From assembly GCF_026222555.1 (NCBI RefSeq), contig NZ_CP098511.1, positions 167,501 to 231,500 of the forward strand: 64,000 nt of DNA, written 5' to 3'. The stretch comes from Aquimarina sp. ERC-38. Lineage in GTDB: Bacteria; Bacteroidota; Bacteroidia; Flavobacteriales; Flavobacteriaceae. Below, one piece after another: positions 19,896-28,628 of the stretch; positions within the stretch are counted from its first letter, which is position 1; each line of letters starts with the position of its first letter. The position numbers and the translations under genes are program-made. Under the pieces are notes generated by a model. That model saw only the letters and a list, made by a program, of their open reading frames with translations, searched no databases and was not told the origin of the DNA.

Positions 19896-21173
19896 ATGAA
19901 ATCTCTTTTTATTAGCATTTTTATACTCCTATCTACCACTTTGTTGGCTCAAGATACGTATTTATATTGCGGAAAAATTCTGGATGTTAAATCCGGAAAA
20001 ATTTTAACCGAAAAAACAATTGTGGTCTCCGGAAATAAAATTACTAAAATTGAAAACGGATATTTACCAGTAAAATCAAAGGATAAAAGCATCGATCTTA
20101 AAGACAAAACGGTCTTGCCGGGATTGATCGATATGCACGTACATGTCGAGGAAGAAACTAATCCTAATAAATACATCGAACGTTTTACCAGTAACGAAGC
20201 GGATATAGCCTTTAATTCCGTGGGCTTTGCCGAAAAAACACTACTTGCCGGATTTACTACGGTTAGAGACCTGGGCGGAAGCGGCGTCAATATTGCACTA
20301 AAAAGAGCAATTCAAAAAGGTCGTATTAAAGGTCCGCGTATTTTTACCGCAGGAAAAGCCCTGGCAACAACTGGAGGACACGCAGACCCGACTAATGGAA
20401 ATAAAAATAGCAATATAGGAGACCCAGGGCCAAAAGAAGGTGTGGTCAATAGTGTTGAAGATGCTAAAAAAGCAGTTCGACAACGTTACAAAAACGGAGC
20501 TGACCTTATTAAAATAACTGCAACCGGTGGTGTATTAAGTGTTGCTAAAAGTGGCTCCAACCCTCAGTTTACCGTTGAAGAAATTAAAGCCATTTGTGAA
20601 ACTGCCAAAGATTATGATTTTCATGTAGCCGCTCACGCCCACGGAGATGAAGGTATGCAACGCGCTATCTTGGGAGGTGTAAAAACTATTGAACATGGAA
20701 CGCTAATGAGTGAAAAAACTATGGAAATGATGAAAGAATACGAGGTATTCTTAGTTCCTACCATTACTGCCGGAAAAGAAGTAACCGAAAAAGCAAAAAT
20801 AGAAGGTTACTATCCTGCAATCGTAGTTCCGAAAGCGTTAAATATAGGCCCTAAAATTCAAAATACCTTTGGCAAGGCGTATAAAATGGGAGTAGGTATT
20901 GCCTTTGGTACGGATGCGGGGGTTTTTGAACATGGTTATAACGGAAAAGAATTTGGGTTTATGGTAGAAGCTGGTATGCCTCCCTTGGAGGCTCTTCAAA
21001 GCGCTACGATTACCAACGCGCAAATCCTAAAAATGAACGATCAACTTGGTCAAATAGCACCTGGATTTTATGCCGACATCATTGCAGTAGATGAAAATCC
21101 TATCCAAAATATAAAAACCATGGAAAACGTAGTTTTTGTAATGAAAGATGGAAAAGTATTTAAAACAAAATAA
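19896..21173 (+). CDS. Secreted metal-dependent amidohydrolase
   Basis: 425 residues with a signal peptide (1-18, LLAQD). The amidohydrolase barrel carries the metal motif DMHVHVE near residue 77, a Lys-containing ADLIKITATGG segment near 205, HVAAHAHG near 240 and EHGTL near 262, then FGTDAGV near 350 with the final Asp. This resembles the imidazolonepropionase/prolidase-like exported amidohydrolases of Bacteroidota. A periplasmic location follows from the signal. The substrate is not known. A shared terminator at 21172-21206 separates it from convergent fabD. Confidence 0.9.
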   Translation: MKSLFISIFILLSTTLLAQDTYLYCGKILDVKSGKILTEKTIVVSGNKITKIENGYLPVKSKDKSIDLKDKTVLPGLIDMHVHVEEETNPNKYIERFTSNEADIAFNSVGFAEKTLLAGFTTVRDLGGSGVNIALKRAIQKGRIKGPRIFTAGKALATTGGHADPTNGNKNSNIGDPGPKEGVVNSVEDAKKAVRQRYKNGADLIKITATGGVLSVAKSGSNPQFTVEEIKAICETAKDYDFHVAAHAHGDEGMQRAILGGVKTIEHGTLMSEKTMEMMKEYEVFLVPTITAGKEVTEKAKIEGYYPAIVVPKALNIGPKIQNTFGKAYKMGVGIAFGTDAGVFEHGYNGKEFGFMVEAGMPPLEALQSATITNAQILKMNDQLGQIAPGFYADIIAVDENPIQNIKTMENVVFVMKDGKVFKTK

Positions 21174-21206
21174 ACACCTGATACGTTTGTAATGTATCAG
21201 GTGTTT
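21172..21206. terminator. Bidirectional terminator
   Basis: A 13-bp perfect stem, AAACACCTGATAC and GTATCAGGTGTTT, with a 9-base loop, placed between the convergent amidohydrolase and fabD genes. Confidence 0.85.
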
Positions 21207-21231
21207 ATGGTAAAATTTTTGTGCTGTTTAG

Positions 21232-22113
21232 CTATAAAGTAACAGCTTCGGCTTCTACTTCTTTATTTATTTTTTTAACTAGTCCGGTTAATACTTTTCC
21301 GGGACCTACTTCTTTAAAATGAGTGGCTCCGTCTTTAATCATTTGTTGTACGCTTTGTGTCCATTTCACAGGTGCCGTAAGTTGTGAGATCAAATTTTCT
21401 TTAATTTGATGCGCATCGGTTACTTTAGTAGTACTCACATTTTGATAAATCGGACAAATAGGTTTTGAAAACGGAGTGGCTTCAATAGCAGCTGCCAATT
21501 CTTCACGGGCCGGTTCCATTAACGGAGAATGAAAAGCACCTCCTACCGGTAAGAGCAACGCCCTACGAGCCCCCCTTTCTTTTAAAACTTCACAAGCTTT
21601 TTTAACCGCTTCTATTTCGCCTGAAATCACCAACTGACCCGGACAATTGTAGTTAGCAGCTACTACAATTCCATCAATAGAATAACATATTCCTTCAACT
21701 ACTGCATCTTCTAACCCTAAAACCGCAGCCATGGTAGAAGGCTGATGTTCACAGGCTTTTTGCATTGCTAAAGCCCGTTTGGAAACTAAACTCAAACCAT
21801 CCTGAAAAGATAAGCTTTGATTGGCAACCAATGCTGAGAATTCACCTAAGGAATGTCCAGCCACCATATCAGGTTGAAAGCGTTCTCCTAAAATAGTACT
21901 TAAGATAACCGAATGTAAAAAGATGGCAGGTTGGGTGACTTTAGTTTGGGTCAATTCTTCCTTAGACCCCTCAAACATAATTTTAGTAATTTCAAAACCT
22001 AAAATAGTATTTGCTTGTTCAAAAAGTTCTTTTGCCTGGGGATATTCATTATATAAATCTAGTCCCATTCCTGGAAACTGGGCTCCCTGACCCGGGAAAA
22101 TGTATGCGTTCAT
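21232..22113 (-). CDS. fabD: Malonyl-CoA:ACP transacylase
   Basis: 293 residues, of normal length for FabD. PGQGAQFPGMG opens the chain. GHSLGEFSA holds the catalytic Ser, and the family Arg and His (GGAFHSPLM) follow. It loads malonyl onto acyl carrier protein for fatty acid synthesis. A -7 box TATTTTTG lies upstream of the start on the minus strand. It is solitary, with no other fab genes in the window. Confidence 0.96.
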   Translation of the reverse strand: MNAYIFPGQGAQFPGMGLDLYNEYPQAKELFEQANTILGFEITKIMFEGSKEELTQTKVTQPAIFLHSVILSTILGERFQPDMVAGHSLGEFSALVANQSLSFQDGLSLVSKRALAMQKACEHQPSTMAAVLGLEDAVVEGICYSIDGIVVAANYNCPGQLVISGEIEAVKKACEVLKERGARRALLLPVGGAFHSPLMEPAREELAAAIEATPFSKPICPIYQNVSTTKVTDAHQIKENLISQLTAPVKWTQSVQQMIKDGATHFKEVGPGKVLTGLVKKINKEVEAEAVTL

Positions 22114-22205
22114 TGTTATAAATTTGATTCAAAAATAATATTACTATATAATTTAGCATATGGAAGTGGTTGAAACTTTTCCTAATCAACCGTAAAACCT
22201 TCTTT

Positions 22206-23057
22206 TTAATTGTATTTCGAAATAATTTCTTTAGCTTGACCGTAATAAGAAGTTCCAAACAAATTTAAATGTACTAATATGTAATACAGTTGAAAGATAT
22301 CGGTACGATCTCGCCATCCACTTTCCAAAGGATACAGGTTATCATATTCTTCAAAAACCATAGGGTCAAACCCTCCAAATAATAGCATTAACGCCAAATC
22401 CATTTCACGAGGGGCATAGGATACAGCAGGATCAATTAATACCGGTAATGCATTCTCATTCACCATAAAATTGCCTGACCATAAATCACCGTGAATTAAA
22501 GCCGGAGGTTCATCTGGCAATATAGCTTCTATGTTATTATATAATTTATCGGTATTACTAAAGATATAACCATTTTGTGCAGCTAATTCAAGTTGAGGTT
22601 GTAATCGTTGCCGGACATAAAATTCAGCACTATTTATATGTTTTTTATTGTACTGAAGTAAACTTCCTATATAATTATCTGCTTCTAATCCGAAGGTAGC
22701 AGACGTATGTTTGTGTAGTGTTACTAATTGCTTTCCGAAAAGTTTCCAGAAATTCTGATCTTTGGAGCCTAGGGTTATATATTCTAATAAAAGGTAGCTT
22801 TGTTCATTAAAAGTGCCGTAACCTATCACCTCCGGGATTTTAAAAGTATTTGTTTTTTGCAATAATGCCAGTCCCTGTGCTTCCTTTTCAAACATTTTCG
22901 GAAATTTGGAAGCATTGTTTACTTTAACAACCAACTTCCCGCTATCAGTAGTTATCAGATAAACCTGATTGATATCCCCACCTGACAAGGGTTGTACTAA
23001 TTGTAATTGAAAATTAAATAAGGATTGCAGATGTGCTTTAAAGGCAGTTGTAATCAC
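22206..23057 (-). CDS. Fructosamine kinase family protein
   Basis: 283 residues, aminoglycoside-phosphotransferase-like fold. The N-terminal lobe carries the nucleotide-binding VVKVN strand. HGDLWSGNFMV near residue 190 is the catalytic loop with Asp and Asn. DPAVSYAPREMDLALM provides the metal Asp. Members phosphorylate glycated amines or act as general sugar-amine kinases for protein deglycation. It abuts folA (stop and start directly adjacent), so it is probably cotranscribed with folA and the 2TM protein. Confidence 0.92.
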   Translation of the reverse strand: MITTAFKAHLQSLFNFQLQLVQPLSGGDINQVYLITTDSGKLVVKVNNASKFPKMFEKEAQGLALLQKTNTFKIPEVIGYGTFNEQSYLLLEYITLGSKDQNFWKLFGKQLVTLHKHTSATFGLEADNYIGSLLQYNKKHINSAEFYVRQRLQPQLELAAQNGYIFSNTDKLYNNIEAILPDEPPALIHGDLWSGNFMVNENALPVLIDPAVSYAPREMDLALMLLFGGFDPMVFEEYDNLYPLESGWRDRTDIFQLYYILVHLNLFGTSYYGQAKEIISKYN

Positions 23058-23540
23058 TTATTTTCTAATGTAAGTAAAATATGAGAACGGATAAGCATGT
23101 TTTGTATCTTTGGGATGTTCTTTTTTTTCAATTAATTTCCATTGATTTTCATCTATCTCCGGAAAAAAAGTATCTGCTTCAAAAGTATGATGAACCCGAG
23201 TAAGTTCAATTTTATCGGCAAATTCCATTCCTAATTTATAAATTTCTCCACCACCAATGATAAAAGGTTGGTCATCCTGTGCTGCTTTCTGCAAGGCTTC
23301 CTGTATGGTATGCACCACAACCGCACCTTCTTTTTGATAGGTTTTATCCCTGGTAAGTACAAGGTGTGTTCGATTAGGTAAAGGTTTCGGGAAAGTTTCA
23401 AAAGTTTTTCGACCCATAATGATACAATGTCCGGTGGTTAAACTTTTAAACCTTTTAAAATCATCCGGTAAATGCCATACCAGATCATTATCTTTTCCCA
23501 ATTCGTTTTGCTCCCCTGCCGCAGCAATCATGGTAATCAT
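23058..23540 (-). CDS. folA: Dihydrofolate reductase
   Basis: 160 residues, full length. MITMIAAAGEQNELGKDNDLVWHLPDDFKRF contains the family start, with the acidic active-site residue in LPDDFKRFK. IMGRKTFE and the IIGGGEIYKL NADPH site follow. Reduces dihydrofolate, the product of thymidylate synthase (thyA at 30708). It overlaps the upstream 2TM gene by 4 bp (ATGA). Confidence 0.96.
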   Translation of the reverse strand: MITMIAAAGEQNELGKDNDLVWHLPDDFKRFKSLTTGHCIIMGRKTFETFPKPLPNRTHLVLTRDKTYQKEGAVVVHTIQEALQKAAQDDQPFIIGGGEIYKLGMEFADKIELTRVHHTFEADTFFPEIDENQWKLIEKKEHPKDTKHAYPFSYFTYIRK

Positions 23541-23983
23541 ACTTTAAAATTTATGGGAGGATTAGTATCATCAGATGGATTTTCGGGTAATCCGTTATTT
23601 ACGGATGGTAAAGGATATTTTTCATCAACTTCGGATTGCAAGCTTGCAATTTTTTCTTTTTGTTTTACGATTAAACGGGCAATCTGCTGATCCGTCCATT
23701 CCTTTCCCATAAATTTAGAAAAAATCCAGACATTACTTGTATGAACCAGAAGGACAAAGAACCAAAACAAAATGGCAACTACATACCAGTCTAAACCTGC
23801 TATTTTTACAGAAGCACCAATGGAGAGTACCAGATTTAAGAAAATAAGGAAAACAGATCCTATAATAAAAATAAGGAAATGTCTGAATAATCTCTTTTTT
23901 TGAACCGCTCGTTTATGAGCATATTCATACATCTCTTTTTCTACCGGATCAATCTTAGGTTTGTCTTTCTTTTTTGAAAACAT
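23537..23983 (-). CDS. 2TM domain membrane protein
   Basis: 148 residues from the ATG at 23983. The frame runs further upstream, but the added residues are not like the family. Two hydrophobic segments at about 33-55 and 67-88 lie between basic flanks, and a charged C-terminal region of coiled-coil character follows (QQIARLIVKQKEKIASLQ). This fits the small 2TM domain family common in flavobacteria. The function is unknown. It overlaps folA by 4 bp and heads that operon. Confidence 0.88.
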   Translation of the reverse strand: MFSKKKDKPKIDPVEKEMYEYAHKRAVQKKRLFRHFLIFIIGSVFLIFLNLVLSIGASVKIAGLDWYVVAILFWFFVLLVHTSNVWIFSKFMGKEWTDQQIARLIVKQKEKIASLQSEVDEKYPLPSVNNGLPENPSDDTNPPINFKV

Positions 23984-24047
23984 GTAATAGCGTATCTTTT
24001 CGTCAAAAATTAAAGATACTGGTTTACCAAAAATATGTTTAACGCTT

Positions 24048-25121
24048 ATGAAGAATTTAAGAAAAGAATTTCCTGTTTTATCGCAGTACACCTATCTTAA
24101 TACGGCCTCTTGCGGGCTTTTTTATGACACCTTATTAGAATTCCGGCAATCGCACGACCTGGATTACCTTATTAAAGGAAGTACGTTTAGAGATAGCCAG
24201 GTCGAATTTTTACAAGGGGTCAGAAGTATCATAGCTACTACGTTTCATGGCGATGCAGAACGGATTGCTTTGCTTCAAAATTTTTCGCTTGGGTTTCATA
24301 TCGTATTAGAAGGTTTACCAAAAAAGTCGAAATTCCTATTAGTAACATCGGACTATCCCTCTGTTAATTTTGCTGTAATCAGTAAAGGTTTTAAACATTA
24401 CTTTGCCGAAGCAAACGCTCATGTAGAGGAAAATATTTTAAATACGATAGCTAAAGAAAAACCGGATGTATTAGCGTTGAGTATGATTCAGTACCTGGAC
24501 GGTATTGCCATCAAACCATCTATTTTTAAAGAACTAAAAAAAACATATCCGGATTTGCTAATTATTGTAGACGGATCTCAATTTTTAGGAACACGATCTT
24601 TTAGCTTTAAAGATTCGGGGATTGATATTTTGGGTACTACCGGATGTAAATGGCTGTTAGGAGGCTACGGAACAGGATTTTTTATGTTTACGGAGAAAGC
24701 TATTCAGAAAATTACTCCTACAACTTATTTGATAGCAGCTCAAAAATCACCATATGATGTTTCTTACACTAAAGCCTTAGCCAGGTTTGAGTGCGGAGCG
24801 ATGGATACTTTAGCTTTTGGAAGTTTAGCTCATTCTTTACAATTTATTCAAAAAATAGGATGGGATGTTATCGAAGAAAATATTCAAGAGGTAAGTGAGT
24901 ATGCAAAAGAGGCATTATCTTCTCAAAATCTACTTTCTGAAGGGGTTATAAAACGTACCTACCATAGTTCTATTTTTAGCATTAAAGGGGATCAGGCGTT
25001 GTACCAAAATTTAAAATCAAAAGATATCATTACTACTTTTAGAAATAATAGTATCCGCACCAGTTTTCATTTCTATAATACTAAAGATGATGTGGATCAA
25101 CTACTTAAGGCTTTATTATAG
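24048..25121 (+). CDS. Class V aminotransferase-fold PLP enzyme
   Basis: 357 residues. The small opening domain begins EFPVLSQYTYLNTASCG. The PLP-binding Asp lies in IIVDGSQFLG near 178, and the Schiff-base Lys in TTGCKWLLGGYGTGF near 200. Fold and motif order agree with cysteine desulfurase/isopenicillin epimerase-like enzymes. No catalytic Cys loop typical of IscS is obvious. Reaction unknown. It is divergent from the folA operon. Confidence 0.9.
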   Translation: MKNLRKEFPVLSQYTYLNTASCGLFYDTLLEFRQSHDLDYLIKGSTFRDSQVEFLQGVRSIIATTFHGDAERIALLQNFSLGFHIVLEGLPKKSKFLLVTSDYPSVNFAVISKGFKHYFAEANAHVEENILNTIAKEKPDVLALSMIQYLDGIAIKPSIFKELKKTYPDLLIIVDGSQFLGTRSFSFKDSGIDILGTTGCKWLLGGYGTGFFMFTEKAIQKITPTTYLIAAQKSPYDVSYTKALARFECGAMDTLAFGSLAHSLQFIQKIGWDVIEENIQEVSEYAKEALSSQNLLSEGVIKRTYHSSIFSIKGDQALYQNLKSKDIITTFRNNSIRTSFHFYNTKDDVDQLLKALL

Positions 25122-25271
25122 TTATTTATCATTATTGGGTAGATAATACACAACAAATGGGTAACGTTCAATCTATTATAAAAATAATTTAATATAAGAC
25201 ATTGAATTATAGTTAGTTATATTTTATTAAATTTGGTATACTTTTTTATTTACATATCACAAACTAACACT

Positions 25272-27341
25272 ATGAAAACTTATACATTACACCTATTATT
25301 TTTTCTTTTACCTATTCCCTTCTTATTCGCTCAAGAAGCGGTTGAAAGAACAGTAGGTACAGAAGATCAAATGCTTCATATTTCCGCAAATTTGGTAGTT
25401 GATACTGCTGATGACTTATTAGCATATATTGACCGGGCAAAAAACAAAGGGGCTAACACCGTACTTTTTTCTGATTCTAAATTAAACATTTATGGGCTTA
25501 ACGGTACTGCAGGAACACGATGGGATCGTGAAATGCAAAAACTTGTAGACGGCATTAAAGAACGTGACCTAAAACTAAATTTACTGAGTATTGTGATGGG
25601 GTTTGGTAATTCCCTGTTAATCAATGATAAAAATCTTACAACTGGATATCCAATAAAAAAACAACCTTTACTGGCTGAAAATGGTATTTTAAAACCCGTA
25701 GCAACTGCTGAAATTGTAAACGGTGGTTTTGAAGAAATCAGTCCTGATAATGTGGATAGTCCTAACAGTTGGGGTTTTCAAGATGCGGTCGGAGAACGTA
25801 CTTTTATCGATACTAATGTAAAACGATCCGGGAATGCGTCCTTTAGAGCAGATGCCAGAGATAATGAATCTTCTCGTATTTTTACTTCTTTTACCGTCCA
25901 ACCTTTTCACCAGTATACGTTATCTTTCTGGATAAAGGCTAAAAATTTAAAGGCTAAGAATGTGCTTCCGGTTATTTTGAAAGATGATGATGATAAAATT
26001 ATAAAAGACCGTCTTACTAATTTACGCATGTCGTTACCCAAAGAAAATGGGGGTAGAGCCTATTTTAACTCGGCTGACAATTTAACTATTGATGATTGGA
26101 CTGAAATGCGTATCGCGTTTAACAGTCAGGAGGCAACACTGGTAAGAATAGCACTAGCTGTATTTAATGGTTCTGCCGGAAGCATTTGGTTTGACGATGT
26201 AAAGATCGAAGATACTCCTGCGCTTAACTGGCTAAATCGGGATGATTTACCTATCTCTGCAACCTTGCAATCATCAGGACAAGCCTTATCTTTTGATACC
26301 GATATAGAAAGACCCCTTGACGAGTCACTTGGACAGTTCAGCGCTGATTTATCTTATGACACCCAACATCTGGCTCCGGAGATTACTCTTAAAGAAAATT
26401 CTAAAATAAATGACGGGGATATTGTTGAAATTTCAGGTTGGCACGCTTTGCCTACGGCAAACGGACAAGTTTCCGGTTCATGGAACCATCCGCAGAGTTT
26501 TGCTAATATGCGTTTAATACATCAGCGATTGTATGAAGCTTATCAACCTGATGCTTTTTTACTTAATTATTCTGAGATTCGAACCGGAGGTTTTGAACCT
26601 TTAGATACACAGTATAAAAATTCCGGGGAGGCTTTAGGTAAGAGTATTGAGCAAGCTTTTAATGATCTTTTTGAGGTTGCTCCGGATGCAGATTATTATT
26701 TTTGGTCGGATATGATTGATCCAAATCACAATGCGGTCGAAAAATATTATCAAATTAATTCCTCGTTAGAAGGTATTTGGAACTATGTAGATGCAGAAAA
26801 GGTAACTTTAGCTACCTGGTGGGAAGGTGATAAAATTACGAAATTTGGTCTGGCATCATTGCAATTTTTTGCAGATTTGGGGTTTGATCAGATTCTAGGT
26901 GCTTTTTATGACGAGAATGTCATTGATAATTATAACCGTTGGCAAATAGCTGCAAACGGTATTGAAGATATAAAAGGCTCCATTTATGCTACTTGGATAC
27001 GACCCCGTAATTTTAGCCAAATTGAAGCTTTTGGAGATGTTTGGTGGGAAAACGGAAAAGTACTCGACAATTCCGAAATAACTTTAGAAAATAAAAATAT
27101 AGCGATGTACCCCGTTCCGGCAGAAAATACAATAAATATAAAGTTGCCGGAAGCTTTCCGAATAAAAAAGATCGAACTCTATGACTTAAATGCAAGACAA
27201 GTTCAACTACAAAATACTGAAATAGCTACGGAAAATGACAATGTTACCATTGACGTATCTTCTATCGCCCCCGGTACGTATTTTGTTCATTTAACAGGCG
27301 ATGATCATAATATTATCAAGGAAAAAATAAGTTTAAAATAA
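25272..27341 (+). CDS. Secreted modular protein with TIM-barrel-like and carbohydrate-binding modules, T9SS-sorted
   Basis: 689 residues from ATG 25272, where a signal peptide (LLFFLLPIPFLFAQE) begins; upstream codons are not needed. Residues 35-130 look like the first strands of a TIM barrel. Residues about 150-310 form a jelly-roll carbohydrate-binding module (VNGGFEE, SFWIKAKNLK, WFDDVKIED). The barrel seems to resume from about 370 to 600 (FLLNYSEIRTGGFEPLD, YYFWSDMID, LATWWEGDK). The last 80 residues are a type A T9SS sorting domain (YPVPAENTINIKL to IIKEKISLK). A secreted polysaccharide-active or binding protein is likely, but no known glycosidase family is assigned. Confidence 0.85.
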   Translation: MKTYTLHLLFFLLPIPFLFAQEAVERTVGTEDQMLHISANLVVDTADDLLAYIDRAKNKGANTVLFSDSKLNIYGLNGTAGTRWDREMQKLVDGIKERDLKLNLLSIVMGFGNSLLINDKNLTTGYPIKKQPLLAENGILKPVATAEIVNGGFEEISPDNVDSPNSWGFQDAVGERTFIDTNVKRSGNASFRADARDNESSRIFTSFTVQPFHQYTLSFWIKAKNLKAKNVLPVILKDDDDKIIKDRLTNLRMSLPKENGGRAYFNSADNLTIDDWTEMRIAFNSQEATLVRIALAVFNGSAGSIWFDDVKIEDTPALNWLNRDDLPISATLQSSGQALSFDTDIERPLDESLGQFSADLSYDTQHLAPEITLKENSKINDGDIVEISGWHALPTANGQVSGSWNHPQSFANMRLIHQRLYEAYQPDAFLLNYSEIRTGGFEPLDTQYKNSGEALGKSIEQAFNDLFEVAPDADYYFWSDMIDPNHNAVEKYYQINSSLEGIWNYVDAEKVTLATWWEGDKITKFGLASLQFFADLGFDQILGAFYDENVIDNYNRWQIAANGIEDIKGSIYATWIRPRNFSQIEAFGDVWWENGKVLDNSEITLENKNIAMYPVPAENTINIKLPEAFRIKKIELYDLNARQVQLQNTEIATENDNVTIDVSSIAPGTYFVHLTGDDHNIIKEKISLK

Positions 27342-27365
27342 AAAACTTACGGGTTGGAGTTTGTA

Positions 27366-27647
27366 TTATTCTACAACTTCAACCCCTTTCCAAAATGCCA
27401 CGTAACCTTTAATCTGTTTTGCCAATTCACTGGTTTCCGGATAATACCAGGCTGCATCTGGATTTGACTTTCCGTCTACTTCTAGTGTATAATAAAAAGC
27501 TTCTCCTTTCCAATGGCAATGCGTATGCGTTTCGCTAGCTGTAAAATATTGCTTATTAATAGCTTCAGGCGGAAAATAATGGTTATTCTCAATTATTTTA
27601 GTATTATCACTTTCAGCGATTACTTTATTGTTCCAAATTGCTTTCAT
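27366..27647 (-). CDS. DUF427 domain protein
   Basis: 93 residues, the full length of a DUF427 domain: KAIWNNKVIAESDNT start, FPPEAI, HCHWKGEAFYYTLEVDG and AAWYYPETSELAKQIKGYVAFW. The function of the family is unsettled. It lies 6 bp downstream of egtD on the same strand, so it is probably part of the egtB-egtD transcript. Confidence 0.92.
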   Translation of the reverse strand: MKAIWNNKVIAESDNTKIIENNHYFPPEAINKQYFTASETHTHCHWKGEAFYYTLEVDGKSNPDAAWYYPETSELAKQIKGYVAFWKGVEVVE

Positions 27648-27653
27648 AGCTTT

Positions 27654-28628
27654 TTAATTTTTTCTTTTTATAATATAATTCTTATAATACTCCTTTTTAT
27701 CTGTAAATGAGGTTACTACTTCGAGTCCGGATTCTTTAGCTAACCAATTGACAATAGTATCATCATATTTTTGAGATATTTCGGTATGGATACTTTCCCA
27801 GGCTTCAAAAGAAATTTCTTGTGATAAACTTTCTATTACTACGCTTTGTTTTTTAGTACTGACCAGGTAGCTTTTAGCTGTTCCGCTTTCGGGATCATAT
27901 ACTTCCCAATGTTTAAAATGATCCGGATTAAAATTACCGCCCAACTCTTTATTGATCCGTACTAAGACGTTTTTATTAAAGGCTTCGGTAATTCCGGTAG
28001 TATCGTTATAGGCATTTAGAATAACCTGCGGATCTTTCTTTTGGTCAAATCCGATAAAAAGTAAATCTTCTTTATGCATCGTATTCTTCAGTTTTTTAAG
28101 GAATTGGATAGCCCGGGGATGTAATAAGTTTCCAATATTAGACCCTAACATAAGAATTACCTGCTTTTGATCACTTTTTTTGTGTAAGCGATCCAAAACT
28201 TCAAAATATTCACCTACTTGTCCCCTGACTTCTAACTGGGAAAATTCTTCTTTTAAATTAGTAACTAATCCGGATATTGCATTCTTACTAATATCAATCG
28301 GATTATACGTAATCGGATATTGATTATCTAATAAATAACGTAGTAATACCTTTGTTTTTTTACCGTCTCCTGCTCCCAATTCAACCAGGTTAAATCCGGT
28401 TTTATTCCTATCAAAATAAGTGCAAATTTGGGCTACTTGATTTTTTAAGATATCATATTCAGTTTCAGTAAGATAATATTCTGGCATTGCCATAATATCC
28501 TGAAAAAGTTTATCTCCTACTTCATCATAAAAATACTTGGATGAAAGATATTTTGGGAAAGCGTTCAGGCCTTCTGACACTTCTTTTTCAAAAGTGCTCA
28601 CTTCTGTAAGCTGATTTTCATTGTTCAT
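27654..28628 (-). CDS. egtD: L-histidine N-alpha-methyltransferase
   Basis: 324 residues, normal EgtD length. The N-terminal YLSSKYFYDEVGDKLFQDIM segment and the SAM-binding NLVELGAGDGKKTK motif (near residue 80) identify the family. Trimethylates histidine to hercynine for ergothioneine synthesis. The neighbouring egtB gene encodes the next step. The egtB stop overlaps its start by one base. Confidence 0.95.
   Translation of the reverse strand: MNNENQLTEVSTFEKEVSEGLNAFPKYLSSKYFYDEVGDKLFQDIMAMPEYYLTETEYDILKNQVAQICTYFDRNKTGFNLVELGAGDGKKTKVLLRYLLDNQYPITYNPIDISKNAISGLVTNLKEEFSQLEVRGQVGEYFEVLDRLHKKSDQKQVILMLGSNIGNLLHPRAIQFLKKLKNTMHKEDLLFIGFDQKKDPQVILNAYNDTTGITEAFNKNVLVRINKELGGNFNPDHFKHWEVYDPESGTAKSYLVSTKKQSVVIESLSQEISFEAWESIHTEISQKYDDTIVNWLAKESGLEVVTSFTDKKEYYKNYIIKRKN

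Noticed and set aside
24048..25121. Class V aminotransferase as EgtE of the ergothioneine pathway
   Set aside because: It is separated from egtBD by an unrelated gene on the other strand, and no EgtE-specific motif could be identified; kept only as a possibility under the ergothioneine finding.
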